Assembly (NCBI GenBank): GCA_027603945.1
Contig: JADIIU010000060.1
Coordinates: 1 to 64,000, forward strand
Source: Terramyces sp. JEL0728
Taxonomy: Eukaryota; Chytridiomycota; Chytridiomycetes; Rhizophydiales; Terramycetaceae
Length of the DNA stretch: 64,000 nt
Direction of reading: 5' to 3'
Shown: positions 1-9,836 of the stretch, in pieces
Numbering within the stretch: the stretch's first letter is position 1
Layout: the number at the start of each line of letters is the position of its first letter
Position numbers and translations under genes: made by a program
Notes under the pieces: model-generated
Seen by the model: the letters and a program-made list of their open reading frames with translations, nothing else
The model's database searches: none
Told to the model about the DNA's origin: nothing

Positions 1-48
1 TGCAATTCCACTGGATTTTGCAAATCTTCTCATGGACGATTTCTCGGT

Positions 49-837
49 TCACAAATTGGGAGTTGTACAAAATGCTGTCAAGAAGGAAGGAAGCTTTATA
101 TTCTGGCTCCTACCTCTCAAATTCAAGTTTTGGATGTAGGCGTTAATAAGCCCTTTAAAGATCGCACTGTGATTCATTCCCAAATCAGAGTTTCTGGCAT
201 CTTGGTCATTATGTCTAGTAGCTAAAAAGATTGTACTGGCTTGGTTGATAATATTACGACATTCTTGGTCCAAAACAACTTTTCCAGCATTCATCTGATC
301 GTGAACCACCTGTTCCTTTCGTTCAATTCTCTTCAATTGCCTAACAGTAATGTACTTTGGGCAATTGCCCATGTTTTCATTGGTTAGTAGCTGCATTCCA
401 ATCGAGCAATCTCGTACATTGAATTCATTAATCACTCCAGCAACTTTGTTTCTTCTTCTGTTTGTAAAATCAACGCCAACACCAGCAAATCTTTTAGTAT
501 CGGAATTGAAAGTTAAGCATTGCAAGAACGGATCACTTTTAGCTAAATCAACACCAACATTCAGTTGAAAAGGATTTACAGCATCTATCATTGTATTTGG
601 ATTTCCAACAATCAGAGTACACCACGGTCCTTGGTCAGCACCATAATCATACTCGAACTCGTCTTTATCAGCTTGCTCACAACTGCTCTTGACTATGGCT
701 TTTCTTATATTTGGTAATTCTGGGAATAACTGTAGATATTTCCAAAGGCACGTGTCTTTTTTGTTGCACAATATCACCGATTCGCATTGGACAAATTTCG
801 CATTCGACAACCCAAAATACGGTAGTATAATTGCCAT
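49..837 (-). CDS. PNPOx-like FMN-binding split-barrel protein (partial, boundaries uncertain)
   Basis: The reading frame contains blocks typical of the pyridoxamine-5'-phosphate-oxidase-related FMN-binding family: ADQGPWCTLIVGNP, then GVGVDFTNRRRNKVAGVI, then MGNCPKYITVR, then STIFLATRHNDQDARNSDLG followed by MNH, where the family usually continues HRGG. Members bind FMN and are poorly characterised oxidoreductases. The first 60 or so residues do not match the family, and a second frame reads through the same stretch, so an unrecognised short intron near the 5' end is likely. The frame stops at 49, but removing a possible 20-nt intron (gtaggagccagaatataaag on the minus strand) keeps it open to the window edge. 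The true C-terminus is probably outside the window. Family assignment is fair; the gene model is weak. Confidence 0.55.
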   Translation of the reverse strand: MAIILPYFGLSNAKFVQCESVILCNKKDTCLWKYLQLFPELPNIRKAIVKSSCEQADKDEFEYDYGADQGPWCTLIVGNPNTMIDAVNPFQLNVGVDLAKSDPFLQCLTFNSDTKRFAGVGVDFTNRRRNKVAGVINEFNVRDCSIGMQLLTNENMGNCPKYITVRQLKRIERKEQVVHDQMNAGKVVLDQECRNIINQASTIFLATRHNDQDARNSDLGMNHSAIFKGLINAYIQNLNLRGRSQNIKLPSFLTAFCTTPNL

Positions 838-966
838 TTGTCATTGACGAAAAAGCAGAAAATTTTCCCGAATTTATCTCAAAGAGCAAAGGGAATAACA
901 CCGAATTCCTTGATTGTAATTCGTAACGTTTTTCCAATTATAGAAATCCAACGCCGTAAATCCAGA

Positions 967-974
967 TATAAATA
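967..974 (+). promoter_or_regulatory. TATA-like box of the small secreted protein gene
   Basis: TATAAATA lies 32 bases before the ATG at 1007. No other promoter element is visible in the short gap after the divergent PNPOx-like gene. Confidence 0.4.
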
Positions 975-1006
975 CCACTGCAAAATGTCTTTTCATATCA
1001 TAGAAA

Positions 1007-1297
1007 ATGTTGTCTTTACTATTTGTTGCCTCAGCTCTCGCTTGCCAAACATGGGATGACTGTCCAGATAACCAAGTGTGCGTCCAACCAAGATTTAACT
1101 ATGGTCGTTGGGATTTAGCATTCTGTAGTGCTCCTACCCAATGGAAAACAGCTACTGGTAAAAACTTCCAAGGAAGTGCTCCTTGTTTCTTTATCAATAA
1201 CGACGAAAAAAGAGGTGTTATTTGTGGTGGTATTCTTCCAGATAAGCAATGCGGTGGATTCATTAACGGCATGGCCGATTATATTTTTTGCGAATAA
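1007..1297 (+). CDS. Small secreted cysteine-rich protein, 96 aa
   Basis: Unrecognised protein. The first 12 residues (MLSLLFVASALA) form a short signal peptide with an A-x-A-like end just before the first cysteine. The mature part of about 84 residues has eight cysteines (CQTWDDC, VCV, FCS, PCF, ICG, QCG and a final FCE), which fits four disulfides in an extracellular protein. It has no KR processing site and no transmembrane helix. A TATA-like box sits 32 bases upstream, and the gene is a single exon. It is oriented away from the PNPOx-like gene. The pattern resembles fungal secreted cysteine-rich proteins in general; no specific family or activity can be assigned. Confidence 0.65.
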   Translation: MLSLLFVASALACQTWDDCPDNQVCVQPRFNYGRWDLAFCSAPTQWKTATGKNFQGSAPCFFINNDEKRGVICGGILPDKQCGGFINGMADYIFCE

Positions 1298-1563
1298 AAG
1301 TAGTTTAGAATTGTAAATGATCAAAAACAAAGCAAAGGCATTTACCAGAGTTGCATTCCCCTTGATCCTATGTCCATCGGGTTATCATTTGCCTTACTCT
1401 ATTGAGCCAATATTGCACTTCTGTAAGCAATAGCAATCATCTTTATCAGCTAATTTACATCACGCTGCAATTGCAGTTAGTAAAGCTTGCGAGGAGTTTC
1501 AAAAAGTACCAAACAAATCATTTAATATAATTGAGTGTATACCACTGATTCAAAGGCAAAGAA

Positions 1564-2378
1564 TCAATCCTCCAGCTCAATTACCCCTCCTCCAATCTCA
1601 ACTACTCTTCCTTCAACATACACATTCGCTTTCTCGACAATAATATTCACTATGCACTTGCGTTCAAGTAGATGCCCTTGCTCCAACTGAAAAGTGCCAT
1701 ACATTCCTTTTTTCTGTAGCAATCTTCCTAGACATGCACACGCACTGCCAGTTCCTATATCAAATGTAAAATACCTGGGTCTTCAATAATTTGGTTTCCT
1801 CCATCGAAAAAGAATCGTGAAGTGACCTTGAATCCATCCAGTACATACAACAGAATCATATTGACTCTTAATCTTTTCATTTCAGTAATATTTGACACTG
1901 CTTTGAATAAAGAGTCAGTGTTGTCGACTTGGGACATTAATTCTCTGATTCCAGAATGAACCCAGGTGGATTCAATAATATCCACTCCAACACAAGTATT
2001 GACATTGCGAGTCTCTTGTTCAAATGTAGCTGGGTTAGCATGGAACTTGAAATAATCATTTCTGTGTGAAATTGGAATTATCCCTGCTTTTGTTTCTATT
2101 TGATTGCACTTTCCAAACATTTTGTTGATAACGAATGAGCTGCCCAAGGTTGGATGGCCAGCAAAAGGCAATTCAGTTGATGGTATGAATATTCGTATTT
2201 TTTTCGTTTCTGTCAGAGTGTCTTGGATGAATACAGTTTCCGAGAGATTGAATTGCAATGCTAATTTCAACATCCACTCTTCTGGTGTAGGAGAGGTAAA
2301 GACGCAGAGCGGATTTCCTTGCAGAATGTCTTTTTCTTCAGGACAAAACACATTTACCAATTTGTATTCCAGTTTCAT
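1564..2378 (-). CDS. PhzF-family isomerase-like protein, first copy (intact)
   Basis: Two exons (2378-1775 and 1754-1564) separated by a 20-nt intron at 1755-1774, giving 264 aa. The N-terminus has the PhzF pattern: VNVFCPEEKDILQGNPLCVF, LSETVFI with the catalytic glutamate, and ELPFAGHPTLGSSFV. Splicing restores the second-domain motif EDPGTGSACACLG, which is broken in the unspliced frame. PhzF-like proteins (S. cerevisiae Yhi9 type) are cofactor-independent isomerases; the substrate here is unknown. The last 20 residues end in IGGGVIELED and lie left of the duplication start at 1625, so only this copy has its native 3' end. Confidence 0.85.
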
Positions 2379-2553
2379 TCCGAGATTGCAAATTTAACTA
2401 CCAAGAATATTCTCACGGGACATCACAGTTGACAGCTCGATTACAAATACTACCATGTAGGAATGAGGAAAGTATTTCACGTGTTGGCCATTGACGAAAT
2501 TATTATCCCTGCTTAGTTTCATGCGAATGTGTTGGAGCTGTTAACACCTTTTA

Positions 2554-2910
2554 TTAAAAGAACTTTGCAATTATTGCGATTGCACATTGCACAATCGAAG
2601 CTACTATCGCCAACCAGCTTGAAACAGTAGCAACATCTTTTTGAGAGTGAAGAGTAATTGCTGGGGCTTGGATTGAAACAATAGCAACAATAACTATACC
2701 TATGAGCTTTAAAGCTTTTTCTCCTGGGCTTTCAACCAGCACAATTCCTGCTTTTGGGTCTGGATTGCTAGCATCTTCACCCTCGAATGGAAGGTCTGCA
2801 TTTTCACCTTCGAATGGAGGGATGGCTTCATTTTCAACCTTGATTGGATCAATTTGGACTTCCTCTAGTTCGTATTCGGTTTCCTCATTTTCTTCTTCTG
2901 GCTTTAGCAT
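2554..2910 (-). CDS. Acidic protein with two C-terminal membrane helices, 118 aa
   Basis: Unrecognised. Residues 1-60 are strongly acidic (EEENEETEYELEEVQ) and contain two short repeats, PPFEGENAD and LPFEGEDAS. The C-terminal half has two hydrophobic stretches, ALKLIGIVIVAIVSIQAPAI and WLAIVASIVQCAIAIIAKFF, so a hairpin membrane anchor with a cytosolic acidic tail is likely. It is a single exon, divergently oriented to PGM. The second copy at 18030-18386 keeps the frame despite several replacements, which supports it as a real gene. Confidence 0.6.
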   Translation of the reverse strand: MLKPEEENEETEYELEEVQIDPIKVENEAIPPFEGENADLPFEGEDASNPDPKAGIVLVESPGEKALKLIGIVIVAIVSIQAPAITLHSQKDVATVSSWLAIVASIVQCAIAIIAKFF

Positions 2911-3395
2911 TGTTTCAGACTATATTTTTTGATTGATAGCAATATTCCTGATTCATTTATACTCACAGTGTTAATATCTGTGCCTTATGTGACTCCGGAG
3001 GAAAAGTCCGACATGCAAATGTCTTTTTCAATTGATGTAATAAGGATACTTTGTTACAGCAGTATTCATGTGGAATATTGAGTGGTAGATATATTAACGG
3101 TAATCTTTTTTATGGTTTTGAAAAATACTGTCGTGATTACTCACATTCTACTGGTAATCTGAGCCTCTATGCCTACTCGTGCGTATAATACCAATCCTGG
3201 TATATCAAGAGAAATTGAGTTTATTCAAACTTTTGAAACCTGCTCAACAAATATCGTCCCAGATAAATTGGTTAACGAGCAGCAAAGTCAATGCAAGTCC
3301 ACGTACACATATATACCAATAGTCTGTCTAATAATTCAAAAGCCAAGGTTGAAATAAATGTTCCCACAAAAGTTTCACAAAATTGAAATCACAAA
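2911..3395. other. Intergenic region between divergent genes
   Basis: These 485 bases separate the acidic membrane protein (minus) from PGM (plus) and must hold both promoters. An open frame from a TTG at 3169 is not matched in the second copy, where indels shift the frames, so I do not call a gene. No clear TATA box or repeat is seen. Confidence 0.5.
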
Positions 3396-5173
3396 ATGAC
3401 AGACATTCACTCTCTGGTACAAGAATATCTATCGCTCGATCAAAACCCAACTACAAACAAGGAAATTAAAGACCTTTATGACAAAAAGGATCTTGCCACC
3501 CTCAATTCACTATTGACTGCCAGATTAGAGTTTGGAACTGCAGGATTGAGAGCGGAAATGGGTGCAGGATATTCTAGAATGAACGAGCTGACTGTCATTC
3601 AAGCTACGCAAGGATTATACAGCCATTTTAATTCTACTGTCCCAAATTTCGCTACTAAAGGAGTAGTCGTGGGGCATGATCACAGGTTCAACTCCGATTC
3701 ATTTGCGAAATTAACCGCGGCAGTGTTTCTATCGAAAGGAGTCAAGGTTTATTATTTAAAAGGATTGGTTCATACTCCGCTTGTCCCTTTTACAGTCACT
3801 GATACTGGTGCAGCTTGTGGTATTATGATCACTGCCAGTCACAATCCTAAACAAGATAACGGATACAAAGTCTATGCCGGTAATGGATGTCAAATTATTT
3901 CACCAACTGACAAGCAGATTGCACAACAGATTTTGGAAAACTTGAAGCCGTGGACTTGGGATTATGATTTGGTAAACAAAAGTGACTTTGTTGTTGAAAA
4001 AACAAAAGAGTTTAAAGAAAAGTATTTCAAGAGGCTGGCAGGAATCAGTCACTTTCCAACAAAGACAAAGAACGTAAAGTTTTTGTATACCGCCATGCAC
4101 GGTGTCGGATTGGAATTCGCCCAAAAATCATTTACAGCTTTTAATTTATCTGAATTTGAAGTGTGCCAAGAACAAGGTAGTTGTTTCTAACTCAGTCTTG
4201 CCTGACCCTACTTTCCCAACCGTCAAATTCCCTAATCCCGAAGAAAAGGGGGCTTTGGATTTGGCAGTAAAGGCTGCAGATAACGTGGATGCCAAGATCA
4301 TCCTCGCCAATGATCCTGATGCAGATAGACTTGCCCTCGCTGAGAAAGTCGGTGACAAATGGCACGTATTTACTGGCAACCAAATTGGTATTATCCTCGC
4401 TAGTTTTATCCTTGAATCCTACAAGGAAAAAGGACAAACTGCAAATTTGGGTGTATTGACCACTGCTGTTTCTAGTCACATGCTGGAAGAATTTGCAAAT
4501 GTCAATGGGCTAAGGTTTGAAGAAACTTTGACTGGATTTAAATGGCTAGGAAACAGAGCAATTGATATTGAAAAGGAGGGAACCAAAGCGATATTTGCAT
4601 ACGAAGAAGCTATTGGTAAGCTGCTTTAATGTAGGTTTCATGTGCCATGATGTTGTCAAGGATAAGGACGGTGTTTCTGCTTTAGGAGTCTTTGCAGAAT
4701 GGGCAAACCACTTGTACGGTAACGGCCAAACTGTTTACGGCCACTTGCAAAGTCTTTACAAATTGTATGGATACTGGGTATCTCAAAACTCTTACTTTAT
4801 CTGTCACGACAAGCAAACTATCGCTAAAATATTCGACAAGATTCGTTACGCTCTCAATACTACTACTTTGGATTATCCAAGAGAAATAGGAGGCTTTAAA
4901 GTGATTTACGTCAGAGATTTGACTGTCGGATATGACAGTTTAGCTCCCGACAACAAACCTACTTTGCCAGTATCCAGCTCTTCGCAGATGATTACCTTCA
5001 AACTTGAAAATAATTGTTTGATTACGCTTCGCACCAGCGGTACTGAACCTAAAATCAAGTACTACACAGAGTATAAAGGTAAAGATGCTGAATCTGGCAA
5101 AACTGAACTTGCTGCCATCGTTCAAAGCATGATTGACAACCTCCTTGAACCTCAATTAAACAATCTTCAATAG
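3396..5173 (+). CDS. PGM2-type phosphoglucomutase/phosphopentomutase, first copy
   Basis: Three exons (3396-4178, 4198-4615, 4635-5173) separated by two 19-nt introns, gtagttgtttctaactcag and gtaagctgctttaatgtag; 579 aa, the usual size. Splicing restores QEQVLPDPTFPTVKFPNPEE and YEEAIGFMCHD across the joins. The four alpha-phosphohexomutase signatures are present: phosphoserine loop TASHNPKQDNGYKVY, metal loop NDPDADRLALAEK, sugar loop GFKWLGNRAI/YEEAIG, and phosphate-binding RTSGTEPKIKYYTE. The sequence is closer to PGM2/PGM2L1 and yeast Pgm3 than to PGM1, so it probably interconverts ribose or hexose 1- and 6(5)-phosphates in the cytosol. Confidence 0.95.
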
Positions 5174-5222
5174 GCATCCAATAAATCATTGCTCGACTCT
5201 AGTGAATTTACATGCGAAAAAG

Positions 5223-6940
5223 TTATTTTTTATTCAAGATTTTGAATTCGTATCCTTTCTGTGGTCGGTAAAACACTTCTTTTGATCCCTGGCCACTATA
5301 TTGCATATCAATTAGATTTTCAAACGCACTTGCGCTGCCTGATCTCTTCATGCTGGAAGAATTCGAATCCACAGTAGGACTAGCTTGCAGCCTGTCACTT
5401 GATTCAACACGCTTCAAGTCTCTATTTTCAACTTTGATTTCGGCAGTACTGCGTTTTGAATCATCTGCATTGTTTGTCATTATGCTATCAGATTTTAAAT
5501 GAGTGGGTGTTCCTTTAGACGATGATCCAAAATTGTTTTTGCCAACTAGTTTTAGGGACTCGATGATTCGCAGAGTAAAGATAGAGTGCAGCAATAAACA
5601 AGTGGTTGTATACGCAACAATATTGATTTCAACGAGATCACTGCCAAATATCCCAGTGTACCAATCAAATATCTTTAAAACATAGTACAACCCAAACACC
5701 AATACTTGTCCGCTTAAAAGATACACTAGGGCAGGGTCGATTTCGTTTAAAAGGTACAATACCCGCACAATTGATGTTTCTTGAGATCCAAACTTAACCA
5801 TGGTGAATGCAAAGTACATTGGCCAAAAGCAATTCCAAATCAACATGAAAAAAGTCCTAATATTAATCAGATGTACCAATAAACCCCGAGCGAGTGCCAT
5901 ATAGTAAATGAAGAAATATATGCCTGAGTTGTTTGGAAATACCCACCCCCATTCAAATAGTAATTTGTATAACTGCCGCCATTCAGTCCAATATGGAGCA
6001 AGATAACTACCACATAAACAATAGATTTGGAAATGTTGGAAAACTCGTACAACACTGAAAATATCAATGTGTTTGTCAAGAATGTACTTGCCAATGTTCC
6101 AATCCCATATGAAATTGCAATAAATTCAGAGAAAATTGCCATTGATTCCGTTGATTTAAAGTAGTACACCCAGAATATATAAGATAAAATCCCCCAAAAC
6201 AAGTAGAATACCTGGCATGTGATTGTCATAATATGCACGTACACAAATCCAAGTTTTGACTGTACAATTTTGTAAATGCTTTGCAATAGTTTGGTAAACT
6301 GAAACATAATTCCCAGCGATATTGCTATAGCGGCCAGATAATCATCCGCCTTGTTGAATTGCGGAATCAACAAAGCGTTTGGGATGGCTGCGACCCAGCT
6401 ATACTGAAGATTACCAGCAATTGCACCAAAATGCCCTTTAATTGAACCCAAAAATTGCGAATTAAATGCTTGCGGAGTCAGTGATAATTGGAACTCGTCA
6501 AACTTTCCAGTACACTGTTTCTTTTCAAATAATCTAAATGTTCCATTTTGAAAGCATTGGAACAAGCCATCGATGCAGTCATTTTGCGGTGTTAACAGCA
6601 CCATTTGTTGTGTTTGGCTTGCTTGTATCGAACAGTACTGATGGGTAGAGGCACCTTGTGGGATATAGTTTGACAGGTCGCTCCCGAAACTATTGCTGCT
6701 AGCGAACGTAGATCCACTGCCAAAAGGAGCAGTCCACTGCGGAATAAGTGAAGAATAGCAGCAGTTACCACCGAGCATGTGGTTACCACAGCTCGTGAGT
6801 GGGACCAGCTCAGTAGTGAAATTGTAGAATACAGAATACTTGTTGTTGTTGAATACATAAATTACCGGCGGTGCTCCCGAGCAATCATTTGTATAGTATT
6901 GAGATTGGACGATTACTGCAGCTACTGTTGGAAATATCAT
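5223..6940 (-). CDS. 7TM protein with cysteine-rich ectodomain, first copy
   Basis: Two exons (6940-5947, 5923-5223) joined by removing a 23-nt intron with donor GTGGGT; 564 aa. The alternative GTATTT donor would give 19 nt but breaks the frame. Residues 1-15 look like a signal peptide. An extracellular part of about 190 residues follows with paired cysteines (NDCSG, LTSCG, GGNCCYS, NDCIDGLFQC, KKQCTGK). Then come about seven hydrophobic helices and a Ser/Thr-rich cytosolic tail of about 100 residues. The architecture is that of a surface receptor, but no family motif is recognised and the ligand is unknown. It is divergent from PPME1 with a shared 199-bp promoter region. Confidence 0.75.
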
Positions 6941-7139
6941 TAAAATTTAACGCCGTGGATTCGATGATTTAATATACAAACAAACCACTGACAGCTGTTT
7001 GGGATATTTTTTGCTTTTATCAAGTATCAAACCTGCCTGATGGATTCTGGAACTAGCCAACACTTGATTATCGCGCTGTGGTCCTTACGATAGCATTCAG
7101 CGTCTATTTTATTGCCACCAACAATTTCCCAAATCTGAA

Positions 7140-8045
7140 ATGCCAATCATAGAGGTTAATGGAAATCAATTCAATTACGAATTAAAAACAGTTTCGCCAG
7201 CTTCGCCATTGCTCGTGTTACATCACGGAGGTGGCCATTCGCTCCATTCATTTTCACTGCTTGTAAAGAACTTGAATTACAACACACTGACTTTTGATTG
7301 CAGACAACATGGATTAACAGACACTACGAATGACTCTGATTTATCTCTCGAAACGTTAACCAATGATCTTGTGTCCCTCGTCCAGAAATTTGAATACAAG
7401 GAGCTCGTGCTGGTTGGACACAGTACACCTATCTAATGTAGGTATGGGAGCACCAGTAGTAATATCGGCAATGCCGAGACTGAAAAAGGTGGTTGGGATA
7501 GTTGTGCTGGATGTAGTGGAAGGCACGGCGATAGAAAGCTTGGGGATGATGACAAGTATCTTGATGCGCAGACCAAAAAGTTTCAAGAGCAAAGAAGATG
7601 CTATCGAATGGAGTTTGAAAAGCGGCGGAAAGAATTTGGAAAGCCTAAAGGTATCTGTTCCTGGACAATTAAGAAATGTCAATGGCAAGTACTACTGGAG
7701 GACAGACTTGGAATCGTCTAAAATATACTGGCAAGGTAAGAAACTATAGACTATTTGCGATATGTCTATAATACTTGGGTACTAATACCAGGGTGGTTTG
7801 AAAATATGAGCGAAAAGTTCCTCTCCTGTAAATGTGCAAAGTTACTGGTTTTGGCAGGAGCAGATAGACTAGACAAACCGTTAATGATTGGCCAGATGCA
7901 GGGAAAGTTCCAGCTGATAATCATCCCTGAAAGTGGCCATTTAATCCAGGAGGATGTGCCAGAGAAATTGGCGGTTATAATTGACGAATTTTACAAGAGA
8001 AACCAACCACTAGATATTACCAAGATAAGAAAGCCATTGCAATAA
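7140..8045 (+). CDS. PPE1: Protein phosphatase methylesterase (PPME1/Ppe1-like), first copy
   Basis: Three exons (7140-7422, 7442-7735, 7792-8045) with introns of 19 nt (gtacacctatctaatgtag) and 56 nt; 276 aa. This alpha/beta hydrolase removes the C-terminal methyl ester from PP2A catalytic subunits. Removing the first intron restores the nucleophile elbow VGHSMGAPV; the second join gives YWQGWFENMSEKFLSC. Other family blocks are VVLDVVEGTAIESL, RPKSFKSKEDAIEWSLKSG, LAGADRLDKPLMIGQMQGKF and the catalytic histidine in ESGHLIQED. At 276 residues it is shorter than the human and yeast proteins (about 390-400), lacking most of the N-terminal extension. The 56-nt intron is exceptional here. Confidence 0.95.
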
Positions 8046-8185
8046 AGCGAATCGTCCTATTTCTATAGTTGCCTCTCCCTTAAAATGCACTGCCGCAAAT
8101 CCCTTGACTCTCCATGCAGAACTGGTAATAAATGAATTACTGGCAAACGTGCTCAGAAATGGGTTCAGAATTTTTTTGTTTCAGA

Positions 8186-9793
8186 ATGCTTGTTATTCTT
8201 GCAACTGGAAATTTCCCAATAGACAAGCAGTTGGAGAAACCAAAGCCATTACTCCAGTATGGTATACATATGCTAACTAGGCGGCAAATCTCTTGTATCT
8301 CGGCTATTTGGAATAGACAAAAATACTCTGTTGGTAACCGATCAACAGAATTATCACCACTATGAGCATTTTGAAAATGTTAGATGCACAGGACTAGTTA
8401 CAGAGTATCATGTCAGAGATAGTTTAAAGAGCGTGATGGAATTATTGTTTCGGTTATTGGAAATCAAAGGAGAGCAAACCAAGTATTCAATCAATCCGGT
8501 TGTTTTGGGGCCAGGTGAAAATGTAACTGTGGTAACTGCAGATATGATTCCAATTGCAGAGTTGAAAGAAATTTGGACCGACGATTTCTGCAACTTTGCT
8601 TACTTGAAGACAGCCAACCACTACCCGATATTTCAATTCAATTCAAAAGCAATACCTGCAATTAAAACATGGATCGAACATGGGAAAGGTTATTTTGATT
8701 TGCTAAAGACCATTAAAAACAAGAATGGTTTTGAAATCCAAGGAAAAGCAAACGACTGGCTTCAAGATCGGCTAGATTTGAATGGATTTGATTGGTTTCC
8801 TTTGCTGTATGCACCAATAGAGATTCACGAACGGGTTTATGCAAGAGTAGGATTGATCGGGAATCCTTCAGGTGATTTTTGCTAACCAAAGACGGGTTCA
8901 ATGGAAAATGTATATCAGCAACTATTAAAAACTACTACGCAACGGTGATTTTAAAATCAAGTCCGGATTCTACTGTTAAACTGTTATCTGGGGAATACTT
9001 GCCCTCAATCTCTGTTGCGAATCGCTCAATTTGTATTAATGGATATTATGGAACCAATAGGCTATTCCTGGCGACATTAAAACAATTCACTGACTATACC
9101 AAAGAAAATGAGGTCCGCCTTCATGAAAGAGGATTTACCTTGGCAATTAACACAAATATACCTAAACAAGTTGGGTTGGCTGGCAGTTCAGCCATCATCA
9201 TTGGAATATTCAAGTGTCTGATGAAGTACTACGACATAACTATTCCGCCAGCGGTTTTATCCGCAATTGCACTAAACGTAGAGCTTGTAGAGTTGGGAAT
9301 CCAAGCCGGATACCAAGACCGAGTTGTTCAAAGTTACGGAGGAACTGTATACATGGATTTTACCGATACCGCAAAAGGATTTGGCAAATATGAAAAATTA
9401 AGCGTTAAATTGCCCAAGATGTGGTTAGCTTACAATCCTAAGCCAAAGGAAAGCGGCCAAGTACACAACAATGTCAAGCAGAGGTACCTGGATGGAGATG
9501 CCCAAGTAATCCACGTAATGAACCAATTGTCAACCTTGACAGATCAATTCTACACTGCATTACATACTGGCACGGATTTATCAAAAATGATTAAAAAGAA
9601 CTTTGAATTGAGAAAGAGCATTTATAAAATCAGCGATGATATGCAAGAAATGATTTCGGTAGCGGAAAAGCATGGCAATAGTGCAAAATTCAGCGGTAGT
9701 GGTGGGTGTTGTATCGGAATATGTGTGGACAAAGAGTTACGAAAGGAATTGGAGCAGAGAGGATTTGTGTTTACAATTATTGAATTTGAATAG
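8186..9793 (+). CDS. Glucuronokinase-like GHMP kinase, first copy
   Basis: Three exons (8186-8261, 8281-8871, 8892-9793), introns 19 nt (gtatacatatgctaactag) and 20 nt (gtgatttttgctaaccaaag); 522 aa from the ATG at 8186 (an in-frame ATG lies at 8132). The C-terminal two thirds match plant glucuronokinase: ARVGLIGNPSDGFNGKCISA across the second join, NIPKQVGLAGSSAIIIG (ATP loop), ELGIQAGYQDRVVQSYGG and KFSGSGGCC. It would make glucuronate-1-phosphate for UDP-glucuronate salvage. The N-terminus (MLVILATGN, then KPKPLLQYGGKSLV) looks like a reduced nucleotidyltransferase lobe without the usual GxGTR loop, so pyrophosphorylase activity is doubtful. Confidence 0.88.
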
Positions 9794-9836
9794 TAACAAT
9801 TTATTTGGAAATAAATGTACTTTAGATTGAGCGGTT

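Noticed and set aside
4102..5173. Three separate proteins for PGM, PPME1, the kinase and others
   Set aside because: The frame breaks coincide exactly with GT-AG mini-introns within conserved family blocks, so they are exons of single genes rather than frameshifted pseudogenes.
5867..6940. The 7TM gene as two adjacent genes, or with a 19-nt GTATTT intron
   Set aside because: A 23-nt intron with donor GTGGGT joins the two parts in frame; the 19-nt alternative does not keep the frame.
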